DNA of 5,116 nt. Source: JL08 sp965363755. Lineage in GTDB: Bacteria > Pseudomonadota > Alphaproteobacteria > Rhodobacterales > Rhodobacteraceae. The stretch covers positions 1 through 5,116 of the forward strand of contig CBDTVL010000265.1 in the NCBI GenBank assembly GCA_965363755.1. Direction: 5' to 3'. Within the stretch, counting starts at the first letter, position 1. The number at the start of each line of letters is the position of its first letter. Of the stretch, positions 1-5,116 are shown piece by piece. Below the pieces are notes generated by a model that saw only the letters and a list, made by a program, of their open reading frames with translations, ran no database searches and was not told the DNA's origin. The position numbers and the translations under genes are program-made.

Positions 1-480
1 ACTCTGCATCTGCGCCACGGCTCAACCCGGCGCGACATCGCGCTAGAGGACTTTTTTGTGGAATACGGCAAGCAGGATCGCGCGCCCGGTGAATTTGTCG
101 AAGCGGTTTCGATCCCACGTCAACCTGACCGGTTGCGCTGCTACAAGCTATCAAAACGATTTGATCAGGATATCTCGGCCTCATGCGGTTGTTTCAACAT
201 CACGCACAAGAACGGCAAAGTTACAGGCGCCTGCATCGCATTTGGCGGTATGGCCGCGACACCCAAACGCGCAACCGCCGTTGAAGAAGCTTTGGCAGGG
301 CAACCCTGGACAGAAAACACCGTCCGGACGGCAATGGCCAAGTTTGCCATAGACTTCGCACCAATGAGCGACATGCGTGCATCAGCGGAGTATCGGCTGG
401 AAACGGCCAAGAACATGCTGTTGCGCGCCTATTTCGAGGATCAGGAACATACTACATCCGTTCTGGAGGTGACGTCATGA
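1..480 (+). CDS. xdhA: Xanthine dehydrogenase small subunit XdhA (FAD/FeS subunit), C-terminal part; 5' end outside window
   Basis: The reading frame is open from base 1 to the TGA at 478-480 and gives the last 159 residues of a protein that is usually about 460-490 residues long. The 2Fe-2S domains and most of the FAD-binding domain therefore lie upstream. What remains is the end of the FAD domain (RRDIALEDFF, then EYGKQDRAPGEFVEAVSIPR) followed by the flavoprotein C-terminal domain. That domain carries a typical CFNI-like strand (bases 193-204) and the block IAFGGMAATPKRA (bases 235-273), characteristic of XdhA-type subunits. In the family this subunit carries two 2Fe-2S clusters and FAD and passes electrons from the molybdenum site of XdhB to NAD+ in the cytoplasm. 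The ATG at 58 is internal, because the matching family sequence continues upstream of it. The stop overlaps the xdhB start as ATGA. Identity is secure. The class with separate XdhA and XdhB chains is typical of Rhodobacter-like bacteria. Confidence 0.95.
   Translation, partial: TLHLRHGSTRRDIALEDFFVEYGKQDRAPGEFVEAVSIPRQPDRLRCYKLSKRFDQDISASCGCFNITHKNGKVTGACIAFGGMAATPKRATAVEEALAGQPWTENTVRTAMAKFAIDFAPMSDMRASAEYRLETAKNMLLRAYFEDQEHTTSVLEVTS
465..472 (+). promoter_or_regulatory. Strong Shine-Dalgarno site for xdhB
   Basis: GGAGGTGA is a near-perfect match to the anti-Shine-Dalgarno sequence and sits inside the last codons of xdhA. The core GGAGGT ends six bases before the ATG at 477. It fixes the xdhB start at the ATGA overlap and points to translational coupling with xdhA, which would help keep the two subunits in equal amounts (inference). 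Confidence 0.85.
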
Positions 481-2777
481 GCGTTGCCAAATCCCTGCCC
501 CATGACGCCGCAAATCTGCACGTGACCGGCTCTGCGCGGTACATAGACGACATCCCGACACCCGCTGGCACTTTGCATCTGGCCTTTGGCCAAAGCGCGA
601 TCGCTGCCGGTCTTATTGAGACAATGGATCTTGCCGCAGTCAGGTCCTGCCCCGGTGTCGTGGCTATTCTGACGGCAGATGACCTGCCTTTTGACAACGA
701 CGTATCACCGTCCAATCATGACGAACCTCTGCTTGCCACAGGCGAGGTACACTATGTCGGACAACCAATTTTTGCTGTGGTTGCAACAAGTCATCTGGCG
801 GCGCGCGCGGCGGCCCGTCAGGGCAAAATCAGCTACAATGAGACCGCGGCGATCCTGAGCATTGATGATGCTTTGGCAGCCGGCACGATTTTCGAGGACG
901 GCCCGCGCATTTATCAAAAAGGTGACGCTGCAGGTGCCATATCAGGTGCCGCCCATGTCATCGAAGGTCAGATGGAGATCGGCGGTCAAGAGCATTTCTA
1001 TCTGGAAAGTCAGGCGGCACTTGTCTTTCCGCAAGAAGATGGCGACATGCTGGTGCATTCCTCAACCCAGCACCCAACAGAAATTCAGCACAAAGTCGCG
1101 GAAGCATTGGGTGTGCCAATGAACGCGGTGCGCGTCGAAACGCGGCGTATGGGCGGTGGATTCGGCGGCAAAGAAAGTCAGGGAAATGCGTTGGCAGTAG
1201 CCTGTGCAGTTGCTGCAAGTCTAACCGGCAAACCGTGCAAGATGCGCTATGACCGTGACGATGACATGGTCATCACCGGAAAACGCCACGATTTCCGCAT
1301 CTCTTATCGGGCCGGGTTTGACGATCAGGGATGTGTGGCCGGCGTAGAGTTTGTTCAATATGCCCGTTGTGGCTGGGCCATGGACCTGTCCCTGCCTGTT
1401 GCAGACCGGGCGATGCTGCACGCTGACAATGCCTATCACCTGCCTACAGCACGTATCGAAAGCCATCGGCTGAAAACAAACACCCAATCCGCGACTGCCT
1501 TTCGCGGCTTTGGCGGGCCGCAAGGGGTCGTCGGGATCGAACGGGTAATGGATCATATTGCCCATCATCTGGGGGTTGACCCTTTAGCTGTCCGGCGCGC
1601 CAATTATTATGAGGCGGCAGCGCAGACACCCAAACAGAACGGCCAAACCACTCCTTATCACATGCCGGTCACCGACTTCATTCTGCACGAGATGACTGAT
1701 GCATTGGTGGCGTCTTCCGACTATGAGAACCGCCGCGCTGCCATTGCGGATTGGAATGCCACAAATCCGGTGCTGAAAAAGGGCATCGCGCTGACGCCGG
1801 TAAAGTTCGGCATTTCGTTCACGCTGACTCATCTCAATCAGGCAGGCGCGCTTGTGCATATCTATCAGGATGGCTCTATCCATATGAACCATGGTGGCAC
1901 CGAAATGGGACAAGGTCTGTTCCAGAAAGTCGCGCAAGTGGCGGCGGCTCGGTTCGGCGTAGACGTTGGCGTGGTCAAGATCACAGCAACGGATACAGCC
2001 AAGGTGCCCAATACGTCAGCCACGGCGGCGTCATCGGGCAGTGATCTGAACGGCATGGCCGTCAAAGCGGCCTGCGATACAATCCGAGACCGGATGGCGG
2101 ACTTTTTGGCCGAACTGCATCAAAGCAAAACTGAGCTGGTCCGATTTGAAGACGGGCACGTATATGTGGGTGGTGAAACTTACACATTCGCCGCCGCTGC
2201 AGCGCTTGCCTATCAGAACCGGATCAGCTTGTCGGCCACAGGGTTCTACAAGACTCCCGATCTCAGCTGGGATCGGATCAAAGGCACAGGACGACCGTTC
2301 TACTATTTCGCCTATGGCGCGGCCGTCACCGAAGTTGTGATCGATACGCTGACGGGCGAGAATCGAATTCTGAGGGCTGATGTTCTGCATGACGCTGGGG
2401 CATCGCTAAACCCTGTCCTTGATGTTGGTCAGGTTGAAGGCGGTTACGTTCAGGGTGCAGGCTGGCTGACCACGGAAGAACTGGTTTGGGATGGTCAGGG
2501 GCGCCTGCGCACCCATGCGCCCTCGACCTATAAGATTCCTGCGTGTTCAGATCGGCCTGATGTTTTCAACGTCGCCCTCTGGGAGGGAGAGAACCGCGAA
2601 GACACAATCTATCGCTCAAAAGCGGTGGGTGAGCCACCTTTGATGCTGGGGATTTCCGCGCTCATGGCACTGAGCGACGCTGTTGCGGCCTGTGGACGGG
2701 TGTATCCTGCACTGGACGCACCTGCGACTGCTGAACGTGTCTTTACCACAGTAAGGACAGTGCAGAATGGGGTTTGA
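477..2777 (+). CDS. xdhB: Xanthine dehydrogenase large subunit XdhB, molybdopterin-binding, complete
   Basis: This 766-residue protein is the molybdenum-cofactor subunit that hydroxylates hypoxanthine and xanthine to urate. Residues about 20-130 form the a/b hammerhead domain (from GSARYIDDIP), and the rest forms the two cofactor-binding domains. Visible motifs are STQ with Q198, GGGFGGKE (226-233), AFRGFGGPQG (341-350), GGTEMGQG (473-480), TAASSGSDLNG (516-526) and VGEPPLMLG (717-725). E233, R311, F345, F448 and E719 match, from memory, Rhodobacter capsulatus E232, R310, F344, F459 and E730, so both substrate-binding residues and the catalytic base glutamate are present. E233 and R311 favour xanthine dehydrogenase over aldehyde oxidase, which usually lacks this pair. 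E719 lies 47 residues before the end, as in the 777-residue R. capsulatus protein. The protein is slightly shorter, with about 12 residues missing between F345 and F448. It overlaps xdhA by 4 bases and xdhC by 11. No frameshift or signal peptide is seen, so it is expected to be cytoplasmic. Confidence 0.97.
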   Translation: MSVAKSLPHDAANLHVTGSARYIDDIPTPAGTLHLAFGQSAIAAGLIETMDLAAVRSCPGVVAILTADDLPFDNDVSPSNHDEPLLATGEVHYVGQPIFAVVATSHLAARAAARQGKISYNETAAILSIDDALAAGTIFEDGPRIYQKGDAAGAISGAAHVIEGQMEIGGQEHFYLESQAALVFPQEDGDMLVHSSTQHPTEIQHKVAEALGVPMNAVRVETRRMGGGFGGKESQGNALAVACAVAASLTGKPCKMRYDRDDDMVITGKRHDFRISYRAGFDDQGCVAGVEFVQYARCGWAMDLSLPVADRAMLHADNAYHLPTARIESHRLKTNTQSATAFRGFGGPQGVVGIERVMDHIAHHLGVDPLAVRRANYYEAAAQTPKQNGQTTPYHMPVTDFILHEMTDALVASSDYENRRAAIADWNATNPVLKKGIALTPVKFGISFTLTHLNQAGALVHIYQDGSIHMNHGGTEMGQGLFQKVAQVAAARFGVDVGVVKITATDTAKVPNTSATAASSGSDLNGMAVKAACDTIRDRMADFLAELHQSKTELVRFEDGHVYVGGETYTFAAAAALAYQNRISLSATGFYKTPDLSWDRIKGTGRPFYYFAYGAAVTEVVIDTLTGENRILRADVLHDAGASLNPVLDVGQVEGGYVQGAGWLTTEELVWDGQGRLRTHAPSTYKIPACSDRPDVFNVALWEGENREDTIYRSKAVGEPPLMLGISALMALSDAVAACGRVYPALDAPATAERVFTTVRTVQNGV
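2753..2757 (+). promoter_or_regulatory. Shine-Dalgarno site for xdhC
   Basis: AAGGA lies within the 3' end of xdhB, nine bases before the ATG at 2767. It supports that ATG as the xdhC start even though it makes the gene overlap the end of xdhB by 11 bases. The site is weaker than the one before xdhB, which would fit a maturation factor needed in smaller amounts than the enzyme (inference). Confidence 0.65.
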
Positions 2778-3693
2778 TATCAATGCCCTGCGCGACGCCG
2801 TGATGCGACATGGCCGCGTCGCACGTGTTGTGCTGGCTGAGGTCAAAGGATCGTCCCCGCGCGAAGTGGGGGCTGCCATGCTGGTCTGGGACGATGGCCA
2901 GTCCGGCACCATAGGCGGCGGCGTACTCGAGTTTGAATTGGCAAAAACAGCGCTCAGCACAGATGCAGACCGCCTGACCAGCCATGCACTGGGGCCCGAT
3001 ATGGGCCAATGCTGCGGCGGCGCGGTCAAGGTCTTGACTGAAATCTACGATGCAGCCCGCGTGAACGATCTTGCCGAAGATGTGATAGCGCGCGGACCGG
3101 GTGTTATGCCTTTGGCTGTACAACGCCTGATCACGCAAGCGCGTGGGCAAGGGCAAAGGCCGGAGCCGACTTTGATACAAGGTTGGTTTATCGAGCCCGC
3201 GCACCGGCCAACGCGAGAGATATGGATTTGGGGGGCGGGACATGTCGGGCGGGCGCTGGTAAATGTACTAGCCCCGATGCCCGATCTGGCGATCACCTGG
3301 GTCGATACCAACGCGGAAAGATTTCCCACAAATGTCGCACCCGGCGTCAGCGTCGTCCCGGCTTCTGAACCCGCCATTTTGGCAGATCACGCGCCAGTTG
3401 ATGCCGAACATCTGATCCTGACATATTCTCACAAACTGGATTTCGAGCTCTGCGACCGGTTGCTGCGGCGCGGGTTCAGGTTTGCCGGACTGATCGGCTC
3501 TAAAACCAAATGGTCACGGTTTCGCAGCCGGCTGAGCGCACTGGGTCACACCTCTGCACAAATAAACCGGATCACCTGCCCGATCGGCGATCCGTCCCTT
3601 GGCAAACATCCTCAGATGATTGCGGTCGGCGTTGCGACGGCCCTATTGAAGCAAGAAAAACAAGACACCTCCCAACAGGAGAAGCGCGCGTGA
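2767..3693 (+). CDS. xdhC: XdhC, molybdenum cofactor-binding maturation factor for xanthine dehydrogenase, complete
   Basis: This 308-residue protein of the XdhC/CoxI family is not part of the finished enzyme. In R. capsulatus, XdhC binds molybdenum cofactor, assists its sulfuration with a cysteine desulfurase, and inserts it into XdhB. The N-terminal domain has KGSSPREVGA (27-36), the glycine turn TIGGGVLE (48-55) and the cysteine motif QCCGG (81-85), whose cysteines are the likely cofactor or sulfur contacts. The C-terminal Rossmann-like domain begins with the dinucleotide-fold turn GAGHVG (156-161). It continues with SHKLDFELCDRLL (from 221), AGLIGSKTKWSRF (from 240) and CPIG (271-274). 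The last 14 residues (295-308) are rich in Lys, Gln and Glu and look like a disordered tail. The start fits the usual MxFD...LR opening of the family, and length is normal (about 300). It overlaps xdhB by 11 bases and shares its last stop base with the next gene. Its place directly after xdhAB argues for a dedicated xanthine dehydrogenase factor over a general CoxI-like protein. Confidence 0.95.
   Translation: MGFDINALRDAVMRHGRVARVVLAEVKGSSPREVGAAMLVWDDGQSGTIGGGVLEFELAKTALSTDADRLTSHALGPDMGQCCGGAVKVLTEIYDAARVNDLAEDVIARGPGVMPLAVQRLITQARGQGQRPEPTLIQGWFIEPAHRPTREIWIWGAGHVGRALVNVLAPMPDLAITWVDTNAERFPTNVAPGVSVVPASEPAILADHAPVDAEHLILTYSHKLDFELCDRLLRRGFRFAGLIGSKTKWSRFRSRLSALGHTSAQINRITCPIGDPSLGKHPQMIAVGVATALLKQEKQDTSQQEKRA
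3677..3682 (+). promoter_or_regulatory. Shine-Dalgarno site for the ABC ATPase gene
   Basis: AGGAGA in the last codons of xdhC lies ten bases before the ATG at 3693. It supports a start at the TGATG junction, where the final A of the xdhC stop is the first base of the new start codon. The arrangement suggests that the ATPase is translated by coupling to xdhC on the same transcript. Confidence 0.7.
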
Positions 3694-5116
3694 TGGACGA
3701 GACACAAGATATTCTGCTCAAGATCAGAGGGCTGACCAAAGCCTATCCCGGCGTTGTCGCCAACAGCGATGTATCTTTTGATATTGGCGTTGGTGAAGTG
3801 CACGCGCTACTGGGTGAAAACGGTGCAGGGAAATCGACCTTGGTCAAGATGATCTACGGTCTGGTAAAGCCTGATTCGGGCACGATGGAAATGAACGGAG
3901 CACCTTATGCACCGGCTGAACCCCGCGCGGCGCGCACCAGCGGTGTCGCGATGGTATTCCAGCATTTCTCGCTGTTTGATGCCCTGAATGTTGCTGAAAA
4001 CATCGCACTGGGGATGGAAAACCCTCCCAAAATGGGGGAGTTGGCAGAGCGGATAAAAGACGTGTCCGAAAAATACGGCCTGCCGCTTGATCCTTATAGG
4101 GTTGTCGGGGATTTGTCGGCAGGCGAGCGCCAACGGGTCGAAATCATCCGTTGTCTTCTTCAGGACCCAAAGCTCCTGATCATGGATGAACCGACCAGCG
4201 TTCTGACCCCGCAAGAAGTTGATATCCTGTTCCAGACTCTGCGCAAACTCAGCGCAGAGGGCACTGCGATCCTTTATATCTCACATAAGCTTGAAGAAAT
4301 CAGGACCCTTTGTGACCACGCCACGGTTCTTCGGCTTGGCAAGCATGTTGGTGAATGCACGCCGGCGGAGACAACCGCGCGCGACATGGCTGAAATGATG
4401 GTTGGCAGTATTCTTCAGACGCCAACCCGTGCCGGTCGCAACATGGGCGCGGTTGCAATTGAACTCATCGGGCTCAACGTCGCATCGCCCAGCGCCTTTG
4501 GAACTTCGCTCAAAGACATCAGTTTTGCAGTGCAATCCGGCGAAGTTCTTGGGCTTGGCGGAGTGGCGGGCAACGGTCAGGACGAACTGCTGGGTGCGCT
4601 TTCAGGAGAGATCAAATGCGCAACTGACATGGTGCAGATGCATGGCATCGGCATTGGCGATCTCGGCCCTGCGCAACGCCGCAAACAAGGCTTGCTAAGC
4701 GCCCCGGAAGAGCGTCTCGGCCATGCAGCGGCCCCTGACATGAGTTTGATCGAAAATGCCATGCTGACCGGTGCTGTACGCGAAAACCTCGAGAAGAAAG
4801 GGTTCTTGCTTTGGGGGAAAGCTCAGGAGTTTGCTGAAAAGATTATTAAAGATTTTGACGTGCGCACGCCGGGTGCGGCGAACGCGGCCCGCGCGCTGTC
4901 AGGTGGCAACCTGCAGAAATTTGTCATCGGACGTGAAGTGTTGCAGCGTCCCGAAGTACTGGTGGTGAACCAACCGACATGGGGTGTTGATGCCTCAGCC
5001 GCCGCCTCCATAAGACAAGCCTTGCTTGATCTTGCCGCAGGCGGCGCCGCATTGATCGTGATCTCTCAGGATCTCGATGAACTCATGGAGATTTCGGACC
5101 GGTTTGCAGCCCTGAA
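3693..5116 (+). CDS. ABC transporter ATP-binding protein with two nucleotide-binding domains (sugar/nucleoside, BMP-associated type); 3' end outside window
   Basis: The frame stays open for 474 codons plus two bases to the window end. The family is usually about 500-530 residues, so only the last few dozen are missing. Domain 1 is complete: Walker A GENGAGKST (41-49), Q-loop Q90 in FQHFSLF, signature LSAGERQR (141-148), Walker B LLIMDEPTS (161-169) and switch His H198. Domain 2 is degenerate. Its P-loop reads GVAGNGQDE (290-298) without the Lys-Ser/Thr, its Walker B region reads VLVVNQPTWGVD (422-433) with Asn and Gln for the usual Asp-Glu, and the switch His is Q459. Its signature LSGGNLQK (402-409) is intact. 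Such a weak second domain is usual in RbsA/YufO-type ATPases that serve importers of sugars or nucleosides. This peripheral inner-membrane protein would drive uptake with two permeases and a BMP-family binding protein, none of which is in the window. Linkage to xdhABC suggests a purine, purine nucleoside or related substrate, but specificity cannot be read from an ATPase. Confidence 0.92.
   Translation, partial: MDETQDILLKIRGLTKAYPGVVANSDVSFDIGVGEVHALLGENGAGKSTLVKMIYGLVKPDSGTMEMNGAPYAPAEPRAARTSGVAMVFQHFSLFDALNVAENIALGMENPPKMGELAERIKDVSEKYGLPLDPYRVVGDLSAGERQRVEIIRCLLQDPKLLIMDEPTSVLTPQEVDILFQTLRKLSAEGTAILYISHKLEEIRTLCDHATVLRLGKHVGECTPAETTARDMAEMMVGSILQTPTRAGRNMGAVAIELIGLNVASPSAFGTSLKDISFAVQSGEVLGLGGVAGNGQDELLGALSGEIKCATDMVQMHGIGIGDLGPAQRRKQGLLSAPEERLGHAAAPDMSLIENAMLTGAVRENLEKKGFLLWGKAQEFAEKIIKDFDVRTPGAANAARALSGGNLQKFVIGREVLQRPEVLVVNQPTWGVDASAAASIRQALLDLAAGGAALIVISQDLDELMEISDRFAAL

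Noticed and set aside
56..352. A 98-codon plus-strand open frame overlapping the xdhA end in another frame.
   Set aside because: The xdhA frame matches the flavoprotein C-terminal domain throughout, and the alternative product has no recognisable features.
58..480. Treating the ATG at 58 as the start of a short independent gene of 140 codons.
   Set aside because: The frame is open upstream to base 1, and the upstream residues (RRDIALEDFF region) match the XdhA family, so this is the tail of a longer gene cut by the window edge.
2743..3243. A 166-codon open frame on the minus strand opposite xdhC, and other antisense frames of more than 100 codons inside xdhB and the ATPase gene.
   Set aside because: They lie entirely or almost entirely opposite well-conserved plus-strand genes, have no recognisable motifs, and are rich in Arg, Ser, Pro and Cys, as expected for shadows of moderately GC-rich coding DNA.
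4024..4040. A short inverted repeat, CTCCC...GGGAG, that could form a hairpin.
   Set aside because: The stem is only five pairs, it lies inside the ATPase coding sequence, and no T-run follows, so it is not a credible terminator.
3693..5116. The ABC ATPase as a pseudogene, because it has no stop codon and its second domain lacks key residues.
   Set aside because: The frame is uninterrupted to the window edge, domain 1 has every catalytic motif, and a degenerate second domain is normal for this ATPase family.

Overview
The window shows no sign of an undescribed system. It is a compact, all-plus-strand piece of a purine catabolism operon: the 3' end of xdhA, complete xdhB, complete xdhC, and a 5'-complete but 3'-truncated gene for a double-domain sugar/nucleoside-type ABC ATPase. 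The protein sequences and the order xdhA-xdhB-xdhC followed by a transporter ATPase resemble those of Alphaproteobacteria, most likely a Rhodobacterales/roseobacter-type organism. XdhB follows the residue numbering of the Rhodobacter capsulatus enzyme very closely. This taxonomic guess rests on remembered family resemblance, not on a search.

Layout: 1-480 is the C-terminal part of XdhA (FAD subunit). 477-2777 is XdhB (molybdenum cofactor subunit). 2767-3693 is XdhC (the maturation factor that handles the cofactor). 3693 to the window end is the ABC transporter ATP-binding protein. Consecutive genes overlap by 4, 11 and 1 bases, and each internal start has a Shine-Dalgarno-like sequence inside the preceding gene. 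There is no intergenic DNA, and I saw no promoter, terminator, RNA gene, repeat, CRISPR array or mobile element.

How the genes work together: XdhA and XdhB form the (XdhAB)2 xanthine dehydrogenase, which oxidises hypoxanthine to xanthine and xanthine to urate and passes electrons through FeS clusters and FAD to NAD+. XdhC binds and protects the molybdenum cofactor, supports its sulfuration and delivers it to XdhB. The downstream ATPase belongs to the type that energises uptake of nucleosides, purines or sugars with a BMP-family binding protein and two permeases. Its tight coupling to xdhC suggests that it imports the purine substrate or a precursor. The specificity is inferred from context, because the permease and binding-protein genes would lie beyond the right edge.
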